Assembly (NCBI GenBank): GCA_022241605.1
Contig: JAKOMQ010000014.1
Location: forward strand, 39,728 to 103,727
DNA from: Aquimonas sp.
Lineage (GTDB): Bacteria > Pseudomonadota > Gammaproteobacteria > Xanthomonadales > Xanthomonadaceae
Direction of reading: 5' to 3'
DNA length: 64,000 nt
The notes beneath the pieces were generated by a model, which saw nothing but the letters and a program-made list of their open reading frames with translations, ran no database searches and was not told the DNA's origin. The position numbers and the translations under genes were made by a program. Positions within the stretch are counted from its first letter, which is position 1. Each line of letters starts with the position of its first letter. Of the stretch, positions 1-8,571 are shown piece by piece.

Positions 1-338
1 GGCAGGGCGGCTACGGCCGCACCGTGATCATCGACCACGGTCAGGGCATCACCACCCTGTATGCCCACCTGTCTCGCTTCGGCCCGCACAAGACCGGCGC
101 CCGCGTCACCCAGGGCAGCACCATCGGCTTTGTCGGCGCTTCCGGGCTGGCCACCGGGCCCCACCTGCACTACGAATTCCGCGTGCACGGCGTGCACCGT
201 GACCCGCTGACGGTGACCCTGCCCAAGCCCGAGCCGCTGCCGCGCTCCGAGCTGGCCCGCTTCCGCCAGCAGACCCAGCCGATGCTGGCGCGTCTGGAGG
301 TGCTCGCCGCCGGCGGCCAGGCGCGTGCCAGCCTCTGA
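1..338 (+). CDS. M23 family metallopeptidase, C-terminal part (5' end outside window)
   Basis: The frame is already open at the window edge (in frame from base 3), so only about 112 C-terminal residues are visible. They hold the LytM/M23 core: GYGRTVIIDHG, the YAHLS segment and HLHYEFR, whose HxH supplies a zinc ligand and the general base. M23 enzymes cut peptidoglycan peptides in the periplasm, or act as inactive amidase activators; the intact His pair favours an active enzyme. Start codon, signal peptide and any coiled coil lie upstream. The stop overlaps the GTG start of anmK by 14 bases, so the two cell-wall genes are probably co-transcribed. Confidence 0.9.
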   Translation, partial: QGGYGRTVIIDHGQGITTLYAHLSRFGPHKTGARVTQGSTIGFVGASGLATGPHLHYEFRVHGVHRDPLTVTLPKPEPLPRSELARFRQQTQPMLARLEVLAAGGQARASL

Positions 339-1452
339 GTCGCTGGACGGGCTTTATCTCGGCCTGATCTCCGGCACCAGCGCAGACGGCATTGATGCCT
401 GCGCCGTCGAACTGCGCGGCGCGCAGGTCCGACTGCTCGGCGGACGCACCTATCCCTGGGACGAGGCGCTTCGCGCGCGCATCCTGCGCGTGTCCCAGCA
501 TGAGCCGCTGGTTTCGCTGGATGAATTTGGTGAGCTCGACACCGCGGTCGCCGAAGCCTTCGCCGCCGCCGCGCTGCACCTGATGCACGACTTTGGCCTG
601 GACGCGAATGCAATCCGGGCGATCGGCTCGCACGGCCAGACCCTGCGGCATCGACCCGCCGGCCCCCTGCCCTTCACCCTGCAGATCGGCGACCCGTCGC
701 GAATCGCCGAGCGCACGGAGCAGTGCGTGGTAGCCGACTTCCGCCGCCGCGACGTCGCCGCCGGCGGCCAGGGCGCGCCGCTGGTGCCAGCCTTCCATCG
801 CGCGGTGTTCGCCGATCCCACGCAAGCGCGCGCCGTGCTCAACATCGGCGGCATCGCCAACCTGAGTCTGCTGGGTGCGGGTCCAGTGCTGGGCTTCGAC
901 TGCGGGCCCGGCAACGGCCTGATGGACGCCTGGTGCCTGCGCCATCGCGGGCAGGGTTACGACGCCGATGGCGCCTTCGCGGCGGAAGGCCAGCCCGATG
1001 CCGAACTGCTGGCGCGGCTGCTGGCCGATGACTACCTCGCGCTTGAGCCGCCCAAGAGCAGCGGCCGCGACCGCTACCATCTGGCCTGGCTGGAGACCCA
1101 GCTCGACGGCCGCACGCTGGCACCCGCCGACGTGCAGGCCAGCCTGCTGGAGTTCACCGCCGTCAGCATCGCCCAAGCCTTGGAGCGCTGGCAGCCCGAG
1201 GGCCGGCGCGTGCTGATCTGCGGCGGCGGCGTGCACAACTCGCGATTGATGGCCCGTTTGGCCGCGCTGCTGCCTGCGAGGATCGTGGAGTCCACCGCCG
1301 CCCACGGCGTCGACCCGGACTTCGTCGAGGCCATGACCTTCGCCTGGCTGGCGCGCGAAACCCTGTCCGGCCGCCCCGGCAACCTCTGCGAGGCCACCGG
1401 CGCGCGCGGGCCGCGGGTGCTGGGGGCGGTGTGGGCGGGAGGCGTCTTGTAG
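325..1452 (+). CDS. anmK: Anhydro-N-acetylmuramic acid kinase AnmK
   Basis: A 375-residue protein with the AnmK/ASKHA-fold signatures: GLISGTSADGIDA near the N terminus (phosphate-binding loop), an FDCGPGNGLMDAW segment mid-protein and a CGGGVHN loop near the C terminus. The enzyme opens and phosphorylates 1,6-anhydro-MurNAc to MurNAc-6-phosphate in the cytoplasm, feeding recovered cell-wall sugar back into metabolism. Length matches the family. The GTG start at 325 overlaps the upstream M23 peptidase gene, which supports coupling of peptidoglycan cleavage and recycling. I see no defect. Confidence 0.95.
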   Translation: MPASESLDGLYLGLISGTSADGIDACAVELRGAQVRLLGGRTYPWDEALRARILRVSQHEPLVSLDEFGELDTAVAEAFAAAALHLMHDFGLDANAIRAIGSHGQTLRHRPAGPLPFTLQIGDPSRIAERTEQCVVADFRRRDVAAGGQGAPLVPAFHRAVFADPTQARAVLNIGGIANLSLLGAGPVLGFDCGPGNGLMDAWCLRHRGQGYDADGAFAAEGQPDAELLARLLADDYLALEPPKSSGRDRYHLAWLETQLDGRTLAPADVQASLLEFTAVSIAQALERWQPEGRRVLICGGGVHNSRLMARLAALLPARIVESTAAHGVDPDFVEAMTFAWLARETLSGRPGNLCEATGARGPRVLGAVWAGGVL

Positions 1453-1455
1453 CGA

Positions 1456-1475
1456 CGTACGCTCAAGCGTACGCT
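1456..1475. promoter_or_regulatory. Palindromic operator-like site upstream of the yefM-yoeB pair
   Basis: CGTACGCT and AGCGTACG form a perfect 8-bp inverted repeat with a 2-base spacer, and AGCGTACGCT is itself a 10-bp palindrome. The site ends 8 bases before the antitoxin ATG and starts 3 bases after the anmK stop. YefM-type antitoxins autorepress through short palindromes at this place, so I infer an autoregulatory operator. A role as a stem-loop ending anmK transcription is possible but there is no T-run. Confidence 0.55.
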
Positions 1476-1483
1476 CCTCGACC

Positions 1484-1726
1484 ATGATCCGGATCACTGC
1501 CAGCGAAGCCCGCGCCAATCTCTACCGCCTCATCGACCAGGCGGCCGATTCGCATGCGCCCATCCACATCTCCGGCAAGCGCGCCGACGCCGTGCTGGTG
1601 TCGGCTGAAGACTGGAGCGCCATCCAGGAAACCCTGCACCTGCTTTCGGTGCCGGGCATGCGCGAATCGGTGAAGGAAGGCTTGGCGGAGCCGCTGGAAA
1701 GCTGCAGCGAGGCGCTGGATTGGTGA
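1484..1726 (+). CDS. yefM: Type II antitoxin, Phd/YefM family
   Basis: An 80-residue protein with the Phd/YefM N-terminal fold: an ITASEARANLYRLID opening, then a strand and a VLVSAEDWSAIQETLHLL helix, and an acidic C-terminal tail that would wrap the toxin. It should neutralise the downstream YoeB and repress its own promoter. The stop overlaps the toxin GTG in a GTGA arrangement, typical of translationally coupled pairs. A palindromic site lies just upstream. Confidence 0.88.
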   Translation: MIRITASEARANLYRLIDQAADSHAPIHISGKRADAVLVSAEDWSAIQETLHLLSVPGMRESVKEGLAEPLESCSEALDW

Positions 1727-1986
1727 GCTGGCGGCTGCTGTTCACCCGACACGCCCAGAAAGACGCCAAGCACCTCGCTGCCGCCGGGCTGAAGCCCAAG
1801 GCCGAGGCGCTGCTGGCCGTGCTTGCGCAGAACCCCTACCAGTCGCCGCCGCCCTTCGAGACACTCGTGGGCGATCTGGCGGGCACCTACTCGCGGCGGA
1901 TCAACATCCAGCATCGCCTTGTCTATCAGGTGCTGGACGCCGAGCGCACGGTCAAGGTGCTGCGCCTATGGACGCACTACGAATAG
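1723..1986 (+). CDS. yoeB: Type II toxin, YoeB family ribosome-dependent mRNA endonuclease
   Basis: An 87-residue basic protein of the YoeB/Txe type: it opens SWRLLFTRHAQKDAKHL, contains the YSRRINIQHRLVYQV block and ends in WTHYE, carrying the conserved Arg, His and C-terminal His-Tyr used for cleavage. YoeB binds the ribosomal A site and cuts mRNA. I chose the GTG at 1723 because it overlaps the antitoxin stop by four bases; the track starts one codon earlier at a TTG. Both genes look intact. Confidence 0.87.
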   Translation: MSWRLLFTRHAQKDAKHLAAAGLKPKAEALLAVLAQNPYQSPPPFETLVGDLAGTYSRRINIQHRLVYQVLDAERTVKVLRLWTHYE

Positions 1987-2002
1987 GCCTGCGCGCGCGA
2001 CT

Positions 2003-3529
2003 TCAAAACAACTCCCCCTGCGGCGAAGCCGGCGCCGCGCGCTGCTCCACGCGCCGGCGTCGACTGCCGTGGCGCTCCAGCACCTCACGGTTCAGCCGCG
2101 ACAGCTCGGGCTGGCTGCGCCGCCACTCCGCCAGGCGCGCGCGCGCCTCGCGCGCGGCCTGGGCATGGTCGAGCAGGGGCAGCGGGTAGTCGCGGCCCAG
2201 CTTCAGCCCGTAGCGCTGCTGCTGGGCGCTGCCCATCTTCCAGGGCTCGTGGATCCAGGGCGCCGGCACGGCCGCCAGCTCGGGCACCCAGCGGCGGATG
2301 AAGACGCCGTCCGGGTCCTGATCCAGCGACTGCTTCACCGGGCTGTACATGCGCGGGATGTTGATGCCGGTGACCCCGGACTGCATCTGCACCTGGCTGT
2401 AGTGGATGCCGGGCTCGTAATCGTTGAAGCAGCGCGCGAGGTGCAGGCCCGGCTGGCGCCAGTGCAGCCACAGCTGCCAGGCCGCGATCGCGACCAGCAT
2501 GGCGCGCATGCGGAAGTTGAGCCAGCCGGTGTGGACCAGGGCGCGCATGCAGGCATCCACGAACGGCCAGCCGGTGTGCCCGCTTGCCCAGGCCTCGAAA
2601 CGCATCGCATCGAAGTCGGACTCGCGCAGGCCGTCGTAGCCGCGGTTGACGTTGTGGAACTCGATCGCCGGCTCGGTCTCCAGCTTCTGGATGAAGTGGC
2701 AGTGCCAGTGCAGGCGCGACTCGAAGCTGGCCAGCGCCCGCGGCCACTGGCCGCGCTGGTCCTTCGGCAGCGCCTTCAGTTCGGCTGCACGACCGCGGGC
2801 GGCGTGCACGGCCTCGCGCAGCGAAAGGCAGCCCCAGGCCAGATGCGTGGACAGCCGCGAACAGGCGCGCGCCGCCGACAGCGGGCTCGACATCTCGCGG
2901 CTGTAGTGCTCGCCGCGGCGGTGCAGGAAGCCGTCGAGGCAACGCAGGGCCGAAGCGCGCCCGGCAGCCTGCAGGACCGGCACCGGCGTGGGCGCATTCA
3001 GCCCCGGCGGCCACTCCGGCAATGCGCCAGGCTCCAGGCCCAACGGCGTAAGCGCGCTCGGCGCGGGAATCTGCGCTTCGGCCATCAGCCCCTCCCACTG
3101 CCGCACCCAGTGCTGGCGCCGCTTCAGCCCACGCACCACGCCGAACTGCCGCCACTGCCGGAACGCGATGCCGCGCGCCCGGCACCAGGCCGCCACTGCA
3201 CGGTCACGGGCGAAGGTCCAGCCGTTGCCGGTCTCCTCGTGGGCGTGGACGGCATCGAACGGCTGCTGCGCATGCAGGGCCTCAAGCACCGCACAGGCCT
3301 CACCCGCGCGCAGCAGCAGGGGCTGACCCAACCCGCCGAGCGCACCGCGCAGCTCGAGCAGTGCCGGCCGCAGCACCTGCCAATGGCGCGCGGACACATC
3401 CGGCTGCGCCCAATAGCCCGGCTCCAGCAGGAATACAGGCAGCACCGCGCCGCGCGCAGCGGCCGCGGCCAGCGGGGCGTGGTCGTGCACGCGCAGGTCG
3501 CGTTTGAACCAGACGAGGGTGGTGGGCAT
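2003..3529 (-). CDS. Cryptochrome/DNA photolyase family protein
   Basis: About 508 residues from the ATG at 3529, where the Rossmann-like antenna domain begins (PTTLVWFKRDLRVHDHAPL). The C-terminal FAD-binding domain is recognisable by HTGWPFVDACMRAL, TGWLNFRMRAML, FIRRWVPEL and HEPWKM. Class I photolyases use FADH- and blue light to split pyrimidine dimers. The segment that in E. coli PhrB holds N378 and W382 reads DYEPGIHYSQVQMQSG here, so the FAD-proximal tryptophan appears replaced; this is the form of a distinct bacterial subgroup. Lesion repair versus signalling cannot be decided from sequence. The track start 31 codons upstream gives an unrelated N terminus. Confidence 0.88.
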   Translation of the reverse strand: MPTTLVWFKRDLRVHDHAPLAAAAARGAVLPVFLLEPGYWAQPDVSARHWQVLRPALLELRGALGGLGQPLLLRAGEACAVLEALHAQQPFDAVHAHEETGNGWTFARDRAVAAWCRARGIAFRQWRQFGVVRGLKRRQHWVRQWEGLMAEAQIPAPSALTPLGLEPGALPEWPPGLNAPTPVPVLQAAGRASALRCLDGFLHRRGEHYSREMSSPLSAARACSRLSTHLAWGCLSLREAVHAARGRAAELKALPKDQRGQWPRALASFESRLHWHCHFIQKLETEPAIEFHNVNRGYDGLRESDFDAMRFEAWASGHTGWPFVDACMRALVHTGWLNFRMRAMLVAIAAWQLWLHWRQPGLHLARCFNDYEPGIHYSQVQMQSGVTGINIPRMYSPVKQSLDQDPDGVFIRRWVPELAAVPAPWIHEPWKMGSAQQQRYGLKLGRDYPLPLLDHAQAAREARARLAEWRRSQPELSRLNREVLERHGSRRRRVEQRAAPASPQGELF

Positions 3530-3678
3530 GGCGCCAGTGTCGGCAGGCGCGCTTGCAGTCGGTGTGAACCGCCATCGCCTGCGGTCCGTCATGGGGCGAT
3601 TGGCTGGAACTCGGCGAGCCAAAGGGGGACGTACACTGCGCGCCGACGCTCTCCGCTACGAAAAGACAACCCGCGACG

Positions 3679-4611
3679 ATGAATGATAGCTCGACCCGGT
3701 TCATGCCCCTTTTGAGGAGACGAGTCCGTTCCGCCCTGGAGCTGTTCCTGCTTCCTGGGCTGATCGCGGTCCTGCCATGGCCGCTTGGGCTGCGGGTAGC
3801 CCATCGAGTCGCGCGCTGGGCCTTCCTGTATCGAAGTGAGGTGGAGCTGGCGACGGCCGAGGCCAGTCGCCTTGGATTCGCCGCCGAGCCCGCCGCCTTC
3901 GCTAAGCGGGTGCGCCTGCGCCTGCTGGTGGATGTGATCGATGGCTACCAGACGGTGCTGCGCGGCGATCGCTACGTGCGCCGCTGGGTGGAGGTCCGCG
4001 GCGACCCCCTGCCCGAATCCGGCCCCCTGTTGTTCGCAGGGCTGCACCATGGCTGCGGATTCTGGTTCCTGCCAGCCATGCGCCTGCGCAAGCTCGGACC
4101 CTCGATTATTGCGCCACGGGTGGACCATCTAACCTCCAACAGCGGTCGCCTCGAGGCGACCTTCCTGCGCCTGCGGCTGCGGCTGATTTCAAGGGCCGCC
4201 GGCAAGCCCCTCGTGCACCGCGGCGGCGCGGCTGACGGGCTGGGCGCGATCCTCTCCGCGGGCGGCGTAGGCTTCGGACTGCCCGATATTCCCACCTCCA
4301 GGCCCGATGCTGTCACGGTTGAGATCGCCGGACTGCGTTGTCGACTCGCGCAGGGGCTCTACGAAATCGCGCTGAAGCAATCCGCGCCGATCTACTTCTT
4401 CACCACCGACACCGACCTCGACAGCGGGCAGCGCTGGGTACTGATCCAGCGCTGCGGAGCCACGGATGCGATCTCGGCGACTCGCGAGTACGCGCGATTC
4501 CTTAGCGACGCCATCGAACGCGACCCTACCGGATGGCGCTTCTGGACAATCGTTCGGCAGCTTTTGGTAGCGACCGAGGTCGTCGGCCAGGCTAGCTCCG
4601 AGCCGGGCTGA
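3679..4611 (+). CDS. LpxL/HtrB-like acyltransferase superfamily protein, catalytic motif degenerate
   Basis: A 310-residue protein with the layout of late lipid A acyltransferases: a hydrophobic N terminus (about residues 18-35), a central GPLLFAGLHHGCGFWF block, and a GFGLPDIP segment followed by an AGLRCRLAQGLYEIA stretch, as in LpxL/LpxM. The family motif is HxxxxE; here the glutamate position reads as a hydrophobic residue. It may be a diverged or inactive homologue. It is divergent from the photolyase gene, and a well-formed LpxL relative with the full motif lies at 12397. Function not assigned with confidence. Confidence 0.6.
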   Translation: MNDSSTRFMPLLRRRVRSALELFLLPGLIAVLPWPLGLRVAHRVARWAFLYRSEVELATAEASRLGFAAEPAAFAKRVRLRLLVDVIDGYQTVLRGDRYVRRWVEVRGDPLPESGPLLFAGLHHGCGFWFLPAMRLRKLGPSIIAPRVDHLTSNSGRLEATFLRLRLRLISRAAGKPLVHRGGAADGLGAILSAGGVGFGLPDIPTSRPDAVTVEIAGLRCRLAQGLYEIALKQSAPIYFFTTDTDLDSGQRWVLIQRCGATDAISATREYARFLSDAIERDPTGWRFWTIVRQLLVATEVVGQASSEPG

Positions 4612-4754
4612 AGCAACCGCGGCACGATCCGAGCGTTGCCTGCACCGGGTCGGCACCACGACGTCGAAGCGGCGTCGCCTAGGCCGCGTGAGCGGTTGAA
4701 CCAACACAGAGACGACGCGCTATAACGGTGGCTCCGGGACCGCACTCAATCAAT

Positions 4755-5603
4755 TCAAGGCTCGCGATGAGGCGATTCCGGGGGCTCCCGCGAAGACTCC
4801 AGGCGCCGCGGCGGAAATCGCAGCAGCACGCCGCGGCCCGTCTCGTCCTGCGGCTGTCCCGCGCGCAGGCTGCCGGGGCCGCTCCACAGCGGCTTGACCT
4901 CAAGCGGGGCCTGCAGCTCCCAGGTCGAGGCCTCGGCCGCACGCTGTTCGGCCTCCAGCTCCTCCTCGATCTCCCAGCTGTAGCGCTTGCGCGGCGGCAG
5001 CGGGTCCAGCCGGCGCCAGAGCAGGCCGGCGGCGAAGCCGAACAGGCCGCCGGCGAGGTGGTACTCCCAGCTGACGCCGGGCTCGCGCGGCAGCACGGTC
5101 AGCAGCATGCCGCCGTAGAGGAAGAAGGCGATGAAGCCGGTGGCCACGGCCACGCGGTCGCGGCGGGTGATGCCGAGTGCGAGGATCAGGAACATCAGGC
5201 CGTGGGTGAGCCCGCTGGCGCCGATGTGGTGGGAAGGCCGACCGAACAGCCACACCGCCAGGCCCGCCGCCACCCAGATCAGCGGCAGCGCCCGCCAGCC
5301 GGCGCGCGGAAACGAGGCGAATACCAGGGTGCCCAGCACCAGCAGTGCGAAGCTGTTGCCCAGCAGATGGGCGAAGGAGCCGTGGATCAGCGGCGCAGTG
5401 AGTACGCCGATCAGGCCCGAGAGCTCGCCCGGATACGTGCCCAGACCACTGAAGGAGGTGTCGAGGAACATCTCCAGTGCCTTGATCCACCACAGCCCGA
5501 TGACGAACCCCGCACTGAGCAGCAGGCCGCTGCGGAAGCGTCGACGGTCGAGCTCGGCCTGCTGGCGCGGGTCCGGGTGGGTTTCGTGCAGGGGCAGGTC
5601 CAT
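4755..5603 (-). CDS. Rhomboid family intramembrane serine protease
   Basis: About 282 residues from the ATG at 5603. The middle is a six-helix membrane domain with the rhomboid dyad: Ser in HIGASGLTHG and His in SWEYHLAGGLFGF. A short cytoplasmic N terminus and a roughly 80-residue charged tail (PPRKRYSWEIEEELEAEQ) flank it. Rhomboids cleave substrates within transmembrane helices; the substrate cannot be told. It sits alone, divergent from the mla operon. The longer track ORF adds 41 non-family residues. Confidence 0.9.
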   Translation of the reverse strand: MDLPLHETHPDPRQQAELDRRRFRSGLLLSAGFVIGLWWIKALEMFLDTSFSGLGTYPGELSGLIGVLTAPLIHGSFAHLLGNSFALLVLGTLVFASFPRAGWRALPLIWVAAGLAVWLFGRPSHHIGASGLTHGLMFLILALGITRRDRVAVATGFIAFFLYGGMLLTVLPREPGVSWEYHLAGGLFGFAAGLLWRRLDPLPPRKRYSWEIEEELEAEQRAAEASTWELQAPLEVKPLWSGPGSLRAGQPQDETGRGVLLRFPPRRLESSREPPESPHREP

Positions 5604-5896
5604 GGTGGAAAAGGTTGGGGGCGCGTTCAGGGCATGGCAAGGGCGAGGCTGCTGGCTTCGCTGTGAAACCCGCGCTTTCAGCCGGGCTTCATCCGGACGG
5701 ACACTCCCGCAGGTGACCCAAGCCATTGACGCAGTGCGTCTTTCCGATCATTCAATCGGACCGGATGCGCGCCGAGGCAGGCGACACCGCGGGCCGGGCT
5801 CACGTGCTTTTGGCTTTGCCGCACTGCGGCAGGGCTAAGATGCGCGCCTTCATCAATGTTCACACGCGCCTGCCCGAGGGCAGGCCTGAGTACCGC

Positions 5897-6697
5897 ATGC
5901 CTGACGCCGATACCGCCATCGAGTTCGACCGGGTCACCCTGGCTCGCGGCCCACGCACGATTCTGCGCGAGGCCTCGGTGTGCGTGCCCGCCGGCAAGGT
6001 GACCGCGGTGATCGGTCCCTCGGGCGCCGGCAAGTCGACCCTGCTGCACGCGGTGACCGGCGAGCTGGAGCCCAGCGCCGGGCACGTACGCGTGCTCGAC
6101 CACATGCATCCGACGCGCAGCCGGGCCGAGCTGTTCCGCCTGCGACGGCGCATGGGGGTGCTGCTGCAGGGCAACGGCCTGCTGACGGACCTGTCCACCT
6201 TCGAGAACGTGGCGCTGCCGCTGCGCGAGCACACCCGCTTGCCGGAGCCGCTGCTGCGCGAACTGGTGGAGATCAAGCTCAACGCGGTTGGCTTGGCAGA
6301 GGCAGGCGCGCTGACGCCGCAGGAGCTCTCCGGCGGTATGGCGCGACGGGTGGCGCTGGCGCGTGCGCTGGTGCTGGACCCGCCCCTGATGCTGTACGAC
6401 GAGCCGCTGACCGGGCTGGACCCGATTGCCTGCGGGGTGATCCTGGCGCTGATCCGCCGGCTCAACGACAGCCTGGGCTTGACCAGCCTCGTGATCACCC
6501 ACCACGTGGCCGAAAGCCTGGAAATGGCCGACCACGTGATTGTGGTGGCGAATGCCGGGATCGCCTTTTCCGGCAGCACCGCCGAGCTCACCCGCAGCGA
6601 AGACCCGCTGCTGCGTCAGTTCCTGGACGGCAGCCCGGACGGGCCGATCGGCTTCGACTACCGGCGCGGCGCCGGCACGGAAGCCACCCATGCGTGA
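5897..6697 (+). CDS. mlaF: Phospholipid ABC transporter ATP-binding protein MlaF
   Basis: A 266-residue ATPase: Walker A GPSGAGKST, signature LSGGMARRVALARAL, Walker B PLMLYDEPLTGLDP and switch His in ITHHV. MlaF powers movement of phospholipids between the inner membrane and the periplasmic carrier MlaC. I start it at the ATG at 5897 (MPDADTAIEF), which gives the usual MlaF length; the track ORF extends 57 residues further without homology. It is first in an mlaFEDCBA run, and its stop overlaps mlaE by 8 bases. Confidence 0.94.
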   Translation: MPDADTAIEFDRVTLARGPRTILREASVCVPAGKVTAVIGPSGAGKSTLLHAVTGELEPSAGHVRVLDHMHPTRSRAELFRLRRRMGVLLQGNGLLTDLSTFENVALPLREHTRLPEPLLRELVEIKLNAVGLAEAGALTPQELSGGMARRVALARALVLDPPLMLYDEPLTGLDPIACGVILALIRRLNDSLGLTSLVITHHVAESLEMADHVIVVANAGIAFSGSTAELTRSEDPLLRQFLDGSPDGPIGFDYRRGAGTEATHA

Positions 6698-7430
6698 GCA
6701 ACTGCGCGCGCTTGGCCGGATGGGCCTGTTCCTGCTGCGCATTCTCGGCTCGATCCGCCCGGGTCACGGCCTGTTTCGCGACACGGCGGTGCAGGTGTAT
6801 TCGATCGGTGCCCGCTCAGTCTCGATCGTCGCAGTGGGCGGCGCTTTCGTGGGCCTGGTGCTGGCCCTGCAGGGCTACCGGACGCTCACCACGTTTGGCG
6901 CCGGCAGCTCGCTGGGCACCCTGCTCGGTCTGACCCTGTTCCGCGAACTGGGCCCGGTGCTGGCGGCAATCCTGTTCTGCGGGCGCGCGGGCTCGGCGAT
7001 GGCCGCCGAGCTGGGCCTGATGCGCGCCACTGATCAAATCACCGCACTTTCGATGATGGCCATCGACCCGGTGCGCAAGGTGGTGGCGCCGCGTTTTCTG
7101 GCGGGCGTGATCAGCCTGCCGCTGCTGACCATGGTGTTCTGCGCCTTCGCGATTCTCGGGGGCTGGATCCAGGCCGTGCTCGTGTTGGGCCTGGACAGCG
7201 GCTTCTACTGGGGCTCGCTGCAGCAGAGCATCGACCTGGTCGACGACTTCGGCCAGGCGGTGGTGAAGTCGCTGTTCTTCGGCGTCGCCACCACCCTCAT
7301 TGCCACCCACGCCGGCTACCACGCGCCGCCGACCATCGAGGGCACCTCGGTGGCGACTACCCAGTCGGTGGTGATGGGTTCGCTGATGGTGCTGTTCCTC
7401 ACCTTCATCCTCACTGCCACCCTCTACTGA
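6690..7430 (+). CDS. mlaE: Phospholipid ABC transporter permease MlaE
   Basis: About 246 residues, almost all membrane-spanning, with the MlaE/YrbE block FRELGPVLAAILFCGRAGSAMAAELG, which includes the coupling helix contacting MlaF, and a later RATDQITALSMMAIDP segment. MlaE sits as a dimer in the inner membrane under the MlaD ring. The ATG at 6690 overlaps the end of mlaF and removes the unrelated 50-residue extension of the track ORF. mlaD follows after 9 bases. Confidence 0.94.
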   Translation: MREQLRALGRMGLFLLRILGSIRPGHGLFRDTAVQVYSIGARSVSIVAVGGAFVGLVLALQGYRTLTTFGAGSSLGTLLGLTLFRELGPVLAAILFCGRAGSAMAAELGLMRATDQITALSMMAIDPVRKVVAPRFLAGVISLPLLTMVFCAFAILGGWIQAVLVLGLDSGFYWGSLQQSIDLVDDFGQAVVKSLFFGVATTLIATHAGYHAPPTIEGTSVATTQSVVMGSLMVLFLTFILTATLY

Positions 7431-7439
7431 GAGCCTGCC

Positions 7440-7928
7440 ATGGCCACATCGTCCAAGATCGAATGGAGCGTCGGGCTGTTCATCCTGATGGGATTCGCAT
7501 GCGCGTTCGCGCTGGCGTTCGCCTCCACCAATGCCGGTGGCGGGCTGCGCGGCGAGACCTACACGGTGATCGCGCGCTTCACCAATGCCGGTGACCTCAA
7601 GCCGCGCTCGCCGGTGCGCATCGCCGGGGTCAAGATCGGCGAGGTGACTTCGATCACCCTCGACCCGGACAGCTTCGACGCCATCGCCACCCTGCGCCTG
7701 AGCCGTTCCGCCGGCGAGATCCCCGCCGATACGGCGGCGGCGATCTACACCAGCGGCCTGCTCGGCGACCGCTACATCGGGCTCGCCCCAGGCGGCGACC
7801 CTGTCGCCCTGCTGCAGGGCGACGAGATTCTGCTGACCCAGTCTGCCGTGGTGCTTGAGCAGCTGATTGGACAATTCGTTTTCGGCAACACTGCCGCCAC
7901 AGACGGCGGCGGCGGCGACAGCCGATGA
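7440..7928 (+). CDS. mlaD: Outer membrane lipid asymmetry protein MlaD (MCE domain)
   Basis: A 162-residue protein with one N-terminal transmembrane helix (about residues 10-28) and a single MCE domain: GETYTVIARFTNAGDLKPRSPVRIAGVKIGEV, then TSGLLGDRYIGLAPGG. MlaD forms the hexameric periplasmic ring on MlaE through which lipids pass. It is slightly shorter than E. coli MlaD. The C-terminal helix (VVLEQLIGQFVFG) lines the pore in homologues. It lies between mlaE and mlaC on the same strand. Confidence 0.94.
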   Translation: MATSSKIEWSVGLFILMGFACAFALAFASTNAGGGLRGETYTVIARFTNAGDLKPRSPVRIAGVKIGEVTSITLDPDSFDAIATLRLSRSAGEIPADTAAAIYTSGLLGDRYIGLAPGGDPVALLQGDEILLTQSAVVLEQLIGQFVFGNTAATDGGGGDSR

Positions 7929-7956
7929 TGCCCCCAAGGACCCGGGAGACCCCACC

Positions 7957-8571
7957 ATGAAGTTCCAGACTGTTGCTTTCGCGAATCTGATCCTCGCTGC
8001 CCTGCTGAGCCTGCCGACGCTGGCCACCGCACGCCCCGGCGCCATCATCGAGGAGCGTACGCGCAGCGTGCTCTCCACCCTGGTCGCCGAGCGCGATGCC
8101 TTCGATGCCGACCGCGCTCGGCTCGAAGCCTTCGTCGAAAGCGAACTCGACGCTCTGTTCGATCGCGAGTATTCGGCCCGCCTGGTGCTTGGTCGACACG
8201 GCCGCGGCGTGGCCCCCGAGAAAATCTCGGCCTTTGCCGACGCCCTGATCAAGAGCCTGCTCAAGCGCTACGGCGAAGCCCTGCTGGAGGCCGATCCTTC
8301 GGTCGAGGTGCGCGTCACCGGCGAGACCGACCTGCGCGGCGGCCAGATCGTGCGCGTGGCCAGCGAGATCCTGCGCCGCGGCGGCGCACCGGTGAAGGTG
8401 GACTACCTGTTCCGCCCGGTCGGCGACGACTGGCTGGTGTTCGACGTCATCGTCGAAGGCGTGTCCTACGTGCAGACCTTCCGCACCCAGTTCGATGAGC
8501 GCATGCGCCGGCAGAGTATCGACGAAGTGATCGAGGGCCTGAACCGCGGCGAGATCGATGTCGAGGGTTGA
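7957..8571 (+). CDS. mlaC: Periplasmic phospholipid-binding protein MlaC
   Basis: About 204 residues from the ATG at 7957, beginning with a Sec signal peptide (hydrophobic run ending ATARP). The mature part matches the MlaC/Ttg2D family: FDREYSARLVLGRHGRG, LLKRYGEALLE, and the closing DDWLVFDVIVEGVSYVQTFRTQFDE block. MlaC carries phospholipid across the periplasm between MlaA and the MlaFEDB complex. The mlaB start lies 14 bases inside its 3' end. Confidence 0.93.
   Translation: MKFQTVAFANLILAALLSLPTLATARPGAIIEERTRSVLSTLVAERDAFDADRARLEAFVESELDALFDREYSARLVLGRHGRGVAPEKISAFADALIKSLLKRYGEALLEADPSVEVRVTGETDLRGGQIVRVASEILRRGGAPVKVDYLFRPVGDDWLVFDVIVEGVSYVQTFRTQFDERMRRQSIDEVIEGLNRGEIDVEG

Noticed and set aside
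106-1518. 470-codon minus-strand ORF opposite anmK
   Set aside because: Composition of a reverse-strand shadow; anmK has all family motifs.
1823-3682. 619-codon plus-strand ORF opposite the photolyase
   Set aside because: Arg/Ala/His-rich shadow without motifs; the photolyase on the other strand is certain.
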